Below are positions 1 through 6,804 of a stretch of DNA of 11,919 bases, one piece after another (within the stretch, counting starts at the first letter, position 1; each line of letters starts with the position of its first letter). A model generated the notes under the pieces. That model saw only the letters and a list, made by a program, of their open reading frames with translations, was not told the DNA's origin and ran no database searches. Location of the stretch: the NCBI GenBank assembly GCA_049647245.1, contig JBARXH010000034.1, positions 1-11,919 of the forward strand, written 5' to 3'. Origin of the DNA: Litorimonas sp049647245. Lineage in GTDB: Bacteria; Pseudomonadota; Alphaproteobacteria; Caulobacterales; Maricaulaceae. The position numbers and the translations under genes were made by a program.

Positions 1-1474
1 ATGTGCGCTCCATGCGAATGTTCACGGACTGAGCCGTCGGCACATCCATCAGGAAGTAGGTGCGGTTGCCGAGACGGTTGAAATCTCCCGCATCGTCCAC
101 GGAGCAGAAACTGACCGCCGGGCCGCCGATCGTCAGCGTCCTGTAGACAGGCAGCGATCCGGCAATGCCGCCATCATTGGTCTCGCCGGTTCCGTCGATC
201 CCACGACCGTTGATGTCCTGCACGTCGAGAAGGGCGTCGAGCACCGAGGCGTCGACGGACGACTGCTGGCGCAGGAAATCCTGGAAGGCGAAGATGGTCG
301 TCGCGACCGGTGTGTCCTTGTAGTCCGGGTCGATGAACGTATCGTAGAGCGGAAGCAGGCCCGCACTGATCGTATCCGGTCCGTCGGATGCAGAATCCAT
401 CACATCGTATAGCACGGATTGCACGGACGCCTCGCTGAACCAGCCCTGTACGGGATAGGCGTTGCGTTCCAGATCGATCTGGAAGTCGCTCTGCGAGCGG
501 GTGAAACTGTCGCGGTAAATCTGTCCCGACACGAAACCTGCAAGAGCGTTGCCCCACCCCTCGCCCAGCGCGACGCGCGGATCCAGCCTTGCGGTCAGGC
601 TATGCTGTCCGCCCAGTGAGTCGGACCGGCCGAGAACGTTCTCGAAGTAATGGCCGAACTCGTGAGAAATCACGTGCTCGTCGAATTCGTCGGCATCGGT
701 GTCGAAATCCCCGAGAATGCGGATGGTCGGAACACCGTTGGTCGTCGTGAATGAAGAGGTTCCGATTTCGCCGTCGGCCACATTGCCACTGACGGACCGG
801 TTGTCGACGCTCCACAGGACTTCCAGACGCGGGAAATCCACGTCCGGGTCCGCCGCGCGGAAGGCCTCCATGGTTTCATAGATCGTGTCGAGAATGGCGA
901 ACGGCGCGGCGGCGCGGGTCTGCGTGTAGTCCGAACCGGTCCAGCCGGAGTCCGCATTGAGGTTGCGGGTCTGATTGGCCGTGCCGGTCGAGGCGAGCGA
1001 TCCGTCCAGAACGTAGGGCGCGCTGTTGCTGGTGTTGTCGAGCACGGAGGTGTCGACTTCCGACCCGCTTGTCGCGAGCATCTGTGCGCGGACCCGGACC
1101 CGAACGCTGGTTTCGCTGTCGACGGTGAAGCTGTAGTCGCCGTTCGTATCCGTGCGCGTCGTCGCGATCACGCTGTCCGCGCTGTTCAGCAGCTCGACCA
1201 CGGCCTCTCTGATCGGCTCCTGGACAATGGCATTGAAGTTCAGCCCCGTGCCTTGCGCACCGAACGGCACGCGGTCGAATGTCGCCTTGCCGGACAGGGT
1301 CACCGTGCTGGGTGTCGCGGGTGGCGGGGTCGGGGTCGGCGCGGGCGGCGTCGGTGCGATCGGGGCCGGGCTCGAAGACCCGCCGCCGCCACATGCTGCC
1401 AGAACCAGCGCGGATACTCCCAAGGTCAGAGCCTTCAAGGTGATGGAAGAATTGGGATTCGGAAGGCTTTGCAT
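1..1474 (-). CDS. Predicted zinc-metalloprotease lipoprotein (HEFGH), 3' end cut by window edge
   Basis: At least 491 codons read without a stop to the left edge, so the C-terminus is missing. Residues 1-28 form a lipoprotein signal ending in the lipobox LAAC (Cys28), followed by GGGGSSS and a Pro/Thr/Ala-rich linker to about residue 50. Residues about 52-125 look like a carboxypeptidase-regulatory-type beta sandwich (runs such as DTNGDYSF). The catalytic region has HEFGH at 271-275 and GEGW with Glu305, fitting HExxH plus a distal Glu zinc ligand as in gluzincins. The last visible part (about 450-491) appears beta-rich. I do not recognise a named family; substrate and function are unknown. 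The start is uncertain: ATGs at 1498, 1489 and 1474 are in frame, none with a good Shine-Dalgarno, and a TTG at 1438 would give a textbook lipoprotein signal (MKALTLGVSALVLAAC). It lies about 74 bp downstream of the SGNH gene on the same strand and may be read through from it. Confidence 0.8.
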   Translation of the reverse strand, partial: MQSLPNPNSSITLKALTLGVSALVLAACGGGGSSSPAPIAPTPPAPTPTPPPATPSTVTLSGKATFDRVPFGAQGTGLNFNAIVQEPIREAVVELLNSADSVIATTRTDTNGDYSFTVDSETSVRVRVRAQMLATSGSEVDTSVLDNTSNSAPYVLDGSLASTGTANQTRNLNADSGWTGSDYTQTRAAAPFAILDTIYETMEAFRAADPDVDFPRLEVLWSVDNRSVSGNVADGEIGTSSFTTTNGVPTIRILGDFDTDADEFDEHVISHEFGHYFENVLGRSDSLGGQHSLTARLDPRVALGEGWGNALAGFVSGQIYRDSFTRSQSDFQIDLERNAYPVQGWFSEASVQSVLYDVMDSASDGPDTISAGLLPLYDTFIDPDYKDTPVATTIFAFQDFLRQQSSVDASVLDALLDVQDINGRGIDGTGETNDGGIAGSLPVYRTLTIGGPAVSFCSVDDAGDFNRLGNRTYFLMDVPTAQSVNIRMERT

Positions 1475-1548
1475 AGTGAAGACTACCATCCCCGACATGA
1501 ACAAAACCAGACCGAATGACCGTCAGCTAATTCACAAGGGCTTTACGG

Positions 1549-2676
1549 TTAGCGTGCGAAGGGCCGGGCCTTCTGCGCGGCTTGACGTTCCGCCGTGGCG
1601 AACAGCACGGCATCGGGGCGTTCCGAGAGGATTTCCTCCAGCGACACGTCGAACACATGCGCGCCGTGGTGCAGGCGGACGATCTCGGCGTAGCTAACGC
1701 GCAGATGCTCCATGACGGCGTCGCTGAAACTGTCGCCGACGACGACCAGACGACCTGCCGGCGCCTCGGGCGTCCCAGCCATCCGCCAGGTCGGGAAATT
1801 GCGGCGCTCCTTGGGCGTCTCGGCATCGGGCGTGTCGATTTGCAGAAACCCGTCCTGCGCGGGCGGACGGTCGATCATCATGGCGAGCGGTTCCGAGGTC
1901 TCCGCGAAGCCCGCCAGTCCCTCCAGATCCAGCAGACGCTCCGGGGATTGCAGACGCGGCGGCGCCGGGCTGTGGCGGGGACGGGTCCCCCACGGGTCCA
2001 GTTGCTCGAGCAGAGCGTGAGCGAGATCGAGCGTGCCGTCCGGTGTCCAGTGCGAGTCGCGCTTGTAGAAGACCTTCACGCCCCGTGCCTTAGCGTCGCG
2101 CAGATAGCGTTCGGCATCGATGAGGTCCGTTTCGGCAGCCTCGGGATGGGCGTGGACGGCGGCACGGAAGCGGCGCGGGCTTTCTGTCCAGTCGTCCGGC
2201 AGGAACTCCGGATAGACGCGGGCCTTGTCGACCGCAATGTAGGCGGCGAACGGAATATTACGTTCGGCGAGAGCCGCCCTCATCTCGGACAGGCCGCTGA
2301 CCCAGGCTTCGACCTGCGCGTCGTCCCAAAGCCCCTGCCCTTCGAACTCGTCGCGATAGGGATTGTTGCCGAGGAACAGCCAGCCCTCCTTACCGGTCAC
2401 AACGCTGGGCGGGTCTTCGCCCAGATTGTCCCGCACCTTCCGGGCCGTGCGGATCAACAACATCCGGAAGCCGAAGCTGTCCTCCAGATAGGTGTCGAAG
2501 GCCGACGTGTAGGCGCGCGCATCGCCGTCGAACCGCGGGACTTCGGCCAGCCTACGCCGTTCCGTCTCGCTGACTCGCTCACCGCCTCCAGCAAGACCTG
2601 CGACGAATCCGACTGCGGGCAGCGTGAAAAGCGCCAGTACGATCAAGACCGCGATGTTCCGGACCAGCTGCGTCAT
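1549..2676 (-). CDS. AlgJ/AlgX-like SGNH-family O-acetyltransferase
   Basis: This 375-residue protein resembles AlgJ/AlgX, periplasm-facing SGNH enzymes that transfer acetyl groups to exported polysaccharide. Residues 5-27 form one hydrophobic segment, an uncleaved anchor or signal. GKEGWLFLGN (95-104) is the usual early motif of the family. DSHW (207-210) supplies the Asp and His of the triad, and GDSFSD (314-319) carries the nucleophile Ser316. All expected catalytic residues are present and the length is normal. The ATG at 2676 was chosen because it overlaps the stop of the upstream MBOAT gene by one base (TAATG), which suggests translational coupling. An in-frame ATG at 2733 would add 19 non-homologous residues inside the MBOAT gene. 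No separate Shine-Dalgarno is visible, consistent with coupling. The acceptor glycan cannot be told from the sequence; no alginate or other polysaccharide synthesis gene is in view, and AlgF is absent. Confidence 0.88.
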   Translation of the reverse strand: MTQLVRNIAVLIVLALFTLPAVGFVAGLAGGGERVSETERRRLAEVPRFDGDARAYTSAFDTYLEDSFGFRMLLIRTARKVRDNLGEDPPSVVTGKEGWLFLGNNPYRDEFEGQGLWDDAQVEAWVSGLSEMRAALAERNIPFAAYIAVDKARVYPEFLPDDWTESPRRFRAAVHAHPEAAETDLIDAERYLRDAKARGVKVFYKRDSHWTPDGTLDLAHALLEQLDPWGTRPRHSPAPPRLQSPERLLDLEGLAGFAETSEPLAMMIDRPPAQDGFLQIDTPDAETPKERRNFPTWRMAGTPEAPAGRLVVVGDSFSDAVMEHLRVSYAEIVRLHHGAHVFDVSLEEILSERPDAVLFATAERQAAQKARPFAR

Positions 2677-4031
2677 TAGAAGCGGAAATAGAGAAACGGT
2701 TGGTGCGTTGTCGAGGCCACGACCGCGAAGCACAGGACGAGCAAGATGAGGGTCGCCACCCAGCTCGCGAGCGGTCCGGCGAGGGCGACCCCTTCAACGC
2801 GGCGTCCGAGCTTCGGCCAGCCATCCCAGGCGAGAAGCGCGCCCACGACCATAGCGTAGGCTGCGGTCGGCAGGACCTGAATGCTTGCTCCGCCGTCACT
2901 GCCGGGCAGGAGCGCGCCCCAATAGGCCACCGCATGGCCGAGACTGTCGGCCCGAAAGAGCACCCAGCCCAACGCGACGAAAAGCACTGTATAGGCCACC
3001 CCGACCGCGCGCGGCACGCGTGGAAAGCCCCCCTTTTCGCTCACACGCTCCGCGACCAGGAATGCTCCGTGCCACAGCCCCCAGAACAGGAACGTCCAGG
3101 CCGCCCCGTGCCAGAGGCCGCACAGGACGAAGACGATCAGGAGGTTGCGGTAGGTCCGCGCCTCCCCCGCCCTCGACCCGCCGAGCGGGATGTAGAGATA
3201 GTCCCGGAACCAACGCGACAGGGTCATGTGCCAGCGTCGCCAGAACTCGCGGAAACTCGCCGCGCTGTAGGGATGTTCGAAGTTGCGCGGCAGCTCGAAC
3301 CCGAACAGCCGCCCCAGCCCGATCGCCATGTTGGAGTAGCCCGCAAAGTCGTAGTAGATCTGGATCGTGAAGGCCGCGAGGCCCAGCCAGGCCGCCGTGG
3401 GTCCCAGCGTCGCCGCGTCCGCGCCGAAGGCTGCGTCCGCCACGCTCGCCACGCTGTCGGCGATCAGCACCTTCTGCGCCAGGCCGAGCACGAAAAGCCG
3501 CGTGCCGTCGCAGAAGCGCTCCCAGCTTTCTTGGCGTTCGCCGATCTGCACCCGGATCTCGTCCCAGCGGACGATGGGTCCGGCGATAAGTTGCGGGAAC
3601 ATGCTGATGTAGAGCCCTGTTCGCAGGACGTTTTTCGCCGGGGCCGACCCGCGCGCCACATCGACCAGAAGGCTCATGGCCTGGAAGGTGAAGAAGGAGA
3701 TGCCGAGCGGCAGGCGCGGTTCCACGCGCGGCAAGCCCACCGTCTCCGTGATCAGGCCGAGATATTTGAACGCCACCAACAAGGCCAGATTGACCGCGAT
3801 GCCGATGGCCAGCCAGGGCTTTGCGCGCCGCGCGATCCGGTGGGACAGCCAGTGATTGACCCCGATCGACAGGAGCAGAAGCGCGAGCCCGGCCCCCTCG
3901 CCCCAGGCATAGAAGAACAGGCTGGCTGCCAGCAACAGGACGTTCCGGGCACTCCGCCCCCGCAGCACGAAGTAGAGCGCGACCACGGCGGGCAGGAAGA
4001 AGAACAGGAATGTGACGGATGCGAAATTCAT
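2676..4031 (-). CDS. AlgI-like MBOAT acyltransferase
   Basis: A 451-residue polytopic inner-membrane protein of the MBOAT family, closest in pattern to AlgI/PatA/DltB-type O-acyltransferases that move acetyl groups from a cytoplasmic donor to an extracytoplasmic partner. Visible family motifs in order are PLGISFFTFQ (108-117), FPQLIAGPIVRW (145-156), YYDFAGYSNMAIGLGRLFGF (226-245), REFWRRWHMTLSRWFRDYLY (261-280), IPLGGSR (281-287) and the twin GLWHG boxes at 305-309 and 318-322. His308 or His321 corresponds to the family's essential histidine; the other is also commonly conserved. Length is normal and no frame disruption is visible. The ATG at 4031 gives the usual start (MNFASVTFLFFFLP) and has GGGGA close upstream, within a hairpin. 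The next gene starts on its stop codon (TAATG), so the pair is one functional unit. It lies 50 bp after the cytochrome bd genes and may be co-transcribed with them. Confidence 0.92.
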   Translation of the reverse strand: MNFASVTFLFFFLPAVVALYFVLRGRSARNVLLLAASLFFYAWGEGAGLALLLLSIGVNHWLSHRIARRAKPWLAIGIAVNLALLVAFKYLGLITETVGLPRVEPRLPLGISFFTFQAMSLLVDVARGSAPAKNVLRTGLYISMFPQLIAGPIVRWDEIRVQIGERQESWERFCDGTRLFVLGLAQKVLIADSVASVADAAFGADAATLGPTAAWLGLAAFTIQIYYDFAGYSNMAIGLGRLFGFELPRNFEHPYSAASFREFWRRWHMTLSRWFRDYLYIPLGGSRAGEARTYRNLLIVFVLCGLWHGAAWTFLFWGLWHGAFLVAERVSEKGGFPRVPRAVGVAYTVLFVALGWVLFRADSLGHAVAYWGALLPGSDGGASIQVLPTAAYAMVVGALLAWDGWPKLGRRVEGVALAGPLASWVATLILLVLCFAVVASTTHQPFLYFRF

Positions 4032-4032
4032 G

Positions 4033-4060
4033 GTCCCCGCCCGCGCCTATTCGGGGGGAC
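4033..4060 (-). promoter_or_regulatory. Hairpin over the MBOAT ribosome-binding site
   Basis: GTCCCC (4055-4060) and GGGGAC (4033-4038), read on the minus strand, pair perfectly, and a further CCG/CGG can pair past a small bulge. The right arm contains the GGGGA that would be the Shine-Dalgarno of the MBOAT gene starting at 4031. There is no U-run after it, so it does not look like an intrinsic terminator. Occlusion of ribosome entry is an inference. Confidence 0.35.
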
Positions 4061-4081
4061 GCCGTCCTGCAACCCGTCCGC

Positions 4082-4192
4082 TTACAGAAGCACAGCCCGG
4101 ATGGCGTAGGCCACGACCGTTACGGCCGCCACGCCCGCGACCCAGAGACCCGCGAACCAGGCCAGCCGCCGGACCCACGACCGGTCCGCCAT
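4082..4192 (-). CDS. DUF2474-type small membrane subunit of cytochrome bd oxidase
   Basis: A 36-codon gene: start MADRSWVRRLAWFAGLWVAG, end YAIRAVLL. It has a short basic N-terminus (Arg4, Arg8, Arg9) and a single hydrophobic helix at about 10-36. Its ATG overlaps the cydB TGA by one base (TGATG), so translation is coupled. Length, the RRLAWFAGLW pattern and position directly after cydB match the DUF2474 family, which accompanies cyanide-insensitive-type cydAB. By analogy with CydX of E. coli it probably sits beside CydA/CydB in the inner membrane and supports assembly or heme stability; for DUF2474 itself this is inference. Because of its size it is readily left out of automatic annotation. 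Confidence 0.85.
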   Translation of the reverse strand: MADRSWVRRLAWFAGLWVAGVAAVTVVAYAIRAVLL

Positions 4193-5205
4193 CAGTGGTA
4201 GCCTTCGTCGGGGTCGGTCTTCCCACGGAAGACCCAGTAGGCGTAGGCCGTGTAGCCGAGGATCAGCGGCAGGAGGAAGACAGCCCCGACAAACATGAAG
4301 ATCTGCGAATTATAAGGCGTCGCCGCGTCAAGGATGGTGACGTCTGGTGGAATCAGGTCTGGGAAGATCGAGATGCCCAGCCCCACAAAGCAGAGCGCAA
4401 ACAGGGCGAGCGATAGGAGGAACGGCCTGTATTCGTGATGGTGCACGTTGAGCGAACGGAACATCAGCACGGTGATGAGCGCCACGGCCAAGGGCACGGG
4501 CGCCGTGACGAGCAGTCCCGGCAGCTCGAACCAGCGGCTGTAATAGACGCTATCCAGAAACGGCGTGATGACGCTGACCGCACCGATGAACAGGACCGTC
4601 CCGACCCCGAATAGCCAGGCCAGCCGGCGCGCGCGCATCTGCACCTTCCCGTCCGTTTTCATGATCAGCCAGGTAGCCCCCAGCAGGGCGTATCCAACGA
4701 CGACGGCGACGCCGCAGAGCAGGGAGAACGGCGTCAGCCAGTCCCACCAGCCACCCGAATAGGCGCGGTCCGCGACGGTCACGCCCTGCACCAGCGCGCC
4801 CAGGGCGATGCCTTGCGAAAAGGCGGCCACGACCGAACCGCCGATGAATGCGAGATCCCAGTATTTCAGCCAGCGCTCGGTTCGCCAACGGAACTCGAAC
4901 GCCACGCCCCGGAAGACCAGCGCCAGCAACATGGCGATGATGGGGGCGTAGAGCGCCGGCATGAGAATGCCGTAGGCCATCGGAAAGGCGGCGAAGAGAC
5001 CGCCGCCGCCGAGCACCAGCCAAGTTTCGTTGCCGTCCCAGACAGGGGCGACCGTGTTCATCAGCAGATCGCGGTCCTGCTTCAGCGGAAAAAACGGGTA
5101 GAGGATGCCGAGGCCGAGATCGAACCCGTCCAGCACGACATAGATGAAAACCGCCAGGGCCAGCAGGAAGGCCCAGCTATAGGCGAGCCAGGGGACGATC
5201 TCCAT
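4192..5205 (-). CDS. cydB: Cytochrome bd-type (cyanide-insensitive) quinol oxidase subunit II
   Basis: A 337-residue integral membrane protein, the usual length for CydB/CioB. With CydA it forms the inner-membrane quinol oxidase that reduces O2 to water without pumping protons and has high oxygen affinity or cyanide tolerance. Family landmarks are YVVLDGFDLGLG (22-33, with Asp29), WDGNETWLV (56-64), FRGVAFEFRWR (98-108) and a C-terminal helix ending in WVFRGKTDPDEGYH. About eight or nine hydrophobic helices are visible. The ATG at 5205 was chosen because it gives the standard N-terminus (MEIVPWLAYSWAFLLA), sits two bases after the cydA stop and has AAGGGGAG five bases upstream. The frame is open to 5592, but that extension lies within cydA and does not resemble the family. 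It is coupled downstream to the DUF2474 gene. Confidence 0.96.
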   Translation of the reverse strand: MEIVPWLAYSWAFLLALAVFIYVVLDGFDLGLGILYPFFPLKQDRDLLMNTVAPVWDGNETWLVLGGGGLFAAFPMAYGILMPALYAPIIAMLLALVFRGVAFEFRWRTERWLKYWDLAFIGGSVVAAFSQGIALGALVQGVTVADRAYSGGWWDWLTPFSLLCGVAVVVGYALLGATWLIMKTDGKVQMRARRLAWLFGVGTVLFIGAVSVITPFLDSVYYSRWFELPGLLVTAPVPLAVALITVLMFRSLNVHHHEYRPFLLSLALFALCFVGLGISIFPDLIPPDVTILDAATPYNSQIFMFVGAVFLLPLILGYTAYAYWVFRGKTDPDEGYH

Positions 5206-5207
5206 GG

Positions 5208-6728
5208 CTACTCCCCTTCCACTTCCGAAGCGCGGGTTCGGCGGATGCCGCCCTCCTCGCGCTCTTTGGCCTTGGTCTGCTGCGCGGGCGTGGTCCCGGC
5301 GGTCCGGATCGGGCCGTCCGCGTCCGAAAGCGGCTCCTCGCCGATATGCGGCCCGGCATTCATCAAGCGGAGGATGTAGAAGACCCCGGCCCCGAACACG
5401 AAGAAGTAGACAACCACGAAGGCGATCAGAGATGTGGCCACGGCGGGCGCGTCCAGCGGGCTGGCGCTCTCGCTCGTTCGCATCAGTCCGTAGACCGTGT
5501 AGGGCTGCCGCCCCACTTCGGTCGTGACCCACCCGGCCAGCACGGCGACCAATCCGCTGGGCGCCATGACCAGCGCAGCCCGGTGAAGCCACTTGTCGTC
5601 ATATAGCCGACGCCGGACCCTTGCCCAGAGCGACCATAGACCCACGGCGAGCATGAGGAAGCCCAGCCCGACCATGATGCGGAACGACCAGAAGACGATC
5701 GCGACGGGCGGACGCTCCTCTTTTGGGATTGTCTTCAAGCCTTTCATGGGCGCGTTGATGTCGTGTTCGAGGATGAGCGAACTGAGGCCGGGTATGCCCA
5801 CGGCGTAGTCGAGCCGTTCCTCCTCGTCGTTCGGAATGCCGAACAGGTAGAGCGGCGCGCCCTCGTCGTAATTGTCGTAATGTCCTTCCATCGCCATCAC
5901 TTTCTGCGGCTGGTATTCCTTGGTGTTCAGGCCGTGCAGATCGCCCAGAACGATTTGGAGCGGCGCGACGATGGCCGCCATCCACATCGCCATGGAGAAC
6001 ATGGTCCGGACGCCCTGGTGGCGACGTTTCAGATGGTCTTCACGCAACAGGTGGAGCGCGCCCACGCCGCCCACGATGAAGGCCGTCGTGAGGTAGGCCG
6101 CCGTCAGCGTATGCGCGAGACGGTAGGGAAAGCTGGGATTGAAGATGATCTCCCACCAGTTAACCGGAACGAACTGGTCGTTCTCCGCGATTTCGAACCC
6201 TTGCGGCGTATGCATCCAGCTGTTCACCGACAGGATCCAGGTCGCCGACAGGGCCGTGCCGAAAGCCACCATGATACAGGCAAACATATGCAGGCCCGGC
6301 CCCACGCGGGAGCGTCCGAACAGCATGATGCCGAGGAAACCGGCTTCCAGGAAGAAGGCGGTCAGGACTTCGTAGGCCATGAGCGGCCCCAGCACCGGGC
6401 CGGCCCGGTCCGAGAAGACAGACCAGTTGGTCCCGAACTGGTAGCTCATCGTGATGCCGCTCACCACGCCCATGGCGAAGGTGATGGCGAAGATCTTCAC
6501 CCAGAAATTGAACAGGTTCAGGAACTTGGAGTCGCCGGACTTCAGATAGAGCCCGTTCAGCACGGCCAGATAGCTCGCAAGTCCGATGGTGAAGGCCGGA
6601 AAGATGAAGTGGAAGGCGACGGTGAAGGCGAACTGGATCCGGGCGAGCAGGACGGCGTCCAGATTTCCGAAGACCAGACCTCCCAAGACCAGGCCTCCAA
6701 AAAGATGGGCTGACACGAGTTCGAACAT
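5208..6728 (-). CDS. cydA: Cytochrome bd-type (cyanide-insensitive) quinol oxidase subunit I
   Basis: A 506-residue heme-bearing subunit of the bd quinol oxidase. By family alignment His40 (FHFIFPAFTIG) matches E. coli His19, His206 (AHTLTAAYLTTAF) matches His186, and Met352 with Arg350 (FRIMVGLGF) matches Met393/Arg391. Glu120 and Glu128 match Glu99/Glu107, and Lys276/Glu281 match the quinol-site pair Lys252/Glu257. The Q-loop is short, as in the CIO class. Residues 463-506 are a charged, probably disordered cytoplasmic tail. The ATG at 6728 has GGAAGG seven bases upstream. However, residues 9-22 are a Gly/Leu-rich extension before the normal family start (LDAVLLARIQFAF), partly made by a 15-bp tandem duplication; a TTG at 6686 with GGAGG upstream gives a 492-residue protein of more typical length. 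An ATG at 6794 falls inside a palindrome and is unlikely. First gene of the cydA-cydB-DUF2474 operon. Confidence 0.96.
   Translation of the reverse strand: MFELVSAHLFGGLVLGGLVFGNLDAVLLARIQFAFTVAFHFIFPAFTIGLASYLAVLNGLYLKSGDSKFLNLFNFWVKIFAITFAMGVVSGITMSYQFGTNWSVFSDRAGPVLGPLMAYEVLTAFFLEAGFLGIMLFGRSRVGPGLHMFACIMVAFGTALSATWILSVNSWMHTPQGFEIAENDQFVPVNWWEIIFNPSFPYRLAHTLTAAYLTTAFIVGGVGALHLLREDHLKRRHQGVRTMFSMAMWMAAIVAPLQIVLGDLHGLNTKEYQPQKVMAMEGHYDNYDEGAPLYLFGIPNDEEERLDYAVGIPGLSSLILEHDINAPMKGLKTIPKEERPPVAIVFWSFRIMVGLGFLMLAVGLWSLWARVRRRLYDDKWLHRAALVMAPSGLVAVLAGWVTTEVGRQPYTVYGLMRTSESASPLDAPAVATSLIAFVVVYFFVFGAGVFYILRLMNAGPHIGEEPLSDADGPIRTAGTTPAQQTKAKEREEGGIRRTRASEVEGE
5211..5218 (-). promoter_or_regulatory. 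cydB ribosome-binding site
   Basis: AAGGGGAG on the minus strand lies five bases before the cydB ATG, inside the last codons of cydA. It decides the cydB start in favour of 5205 over longer in-frame options. Confidence 0.75.
6670..6699 (-). repeat. cydA: 15-bp tandem duplication at the 5' end of cydA
   Basis: Two adjacent 15-bp copies (6670-6684 and 6685-6699) differ at only two positions. Read on the minus strand they encode the in-frame repeat GGLVL-GGLVF, and each copy carries a GGAGG that can act as a Shine-Dalgarno. The second codon block holds the candidate TTG start at 6686. Confidence 0.85.
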
Positions 6729-6735
6729 CCGATGG

Positions 6736-6741
6736 CCTTCC
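6736..6741 (-). promoter_or_regulatory. Candidate cydA ribosome-binding site
   Basis: GGAAGG on the minus strand lies seven bases before the ATG at 6728. It supports that start over the one at 6794, though not decisively over the TTG at 6686. Confidence 0.55.
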
Positions 6742-6771
6742 GCCTGTTCCGGGCAGAGCGTTACGCCAAAG

Positions 6772-6799
6772 GCCGGATGCGCTCTAGCGCGCATCCGGC
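6772..6799 (-). repeat. REP-like perfect palindrome in the cydA leader
   Basis: GCCGGATGCGC and GCGCATCCGGC form a perfect 11-bp stem around a 6-base loop, between the M16 gene stop and cydA. It is not followed by a T-run on either strand, so a classical intrinsic terminator is doubtful. The arms resemble the enterobacterial REP consensus (GCCGGATG...ATCCGGC). It could be a REP-type element, a 3'-end stabiliser for the M16 transcript, or a leader structure for cydA. Confidence 0.7.
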
Positions 6800-6804
6800 A
6801 ATGA

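Noticed and set aside
876..1394. 172-codon minus-strand frame inside the HEFGH lipoprotein gene
   Set aside because: It is in a different frame from the lipoprotein and is Arg/Asp-rich with no motif. The lipoprotein frame has the lipobox, HEFGH and GEGW.
1499..1548. Terminator or promoter between the SGNH gene and the HEFGH lipoprotein
   Set aside because: Only a 5-bp ACCGT/ACGGT repeat with a long loop and no convincing -35/-10 pair was found, which is too weak to annotate.
1582..2679. 365-codon plus-strand frame opposite the SGNH gene
   Set aside because: No recognisable motif. The opposite strand carries the full SGNH motif set and translational coupling.
2700..4109. Long open frame on the plus strand (469 codons) across the MBOAT gene
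   Set aside because: It is antisense to a clear MBOAT gene, has no hydrophobic or domain pattern, and is rich in Arg/Gly/Pro/His as expected from reading GC-rich DNA backwards.
5206..5592. Extended cydB start at 5592
   Set aside because: The extension lies wholly inside cydA in another frame and bears no resemblance to CydB. The ATG at 5205 has a good ribosome-binding site and the family N-terminus.
6772..6799. Intrinsic terminator for the M16 gene
   Set aside because: The stem is strong, but neither strand has a T-run after it, so it was listed as a palindrome and not as a terminator.
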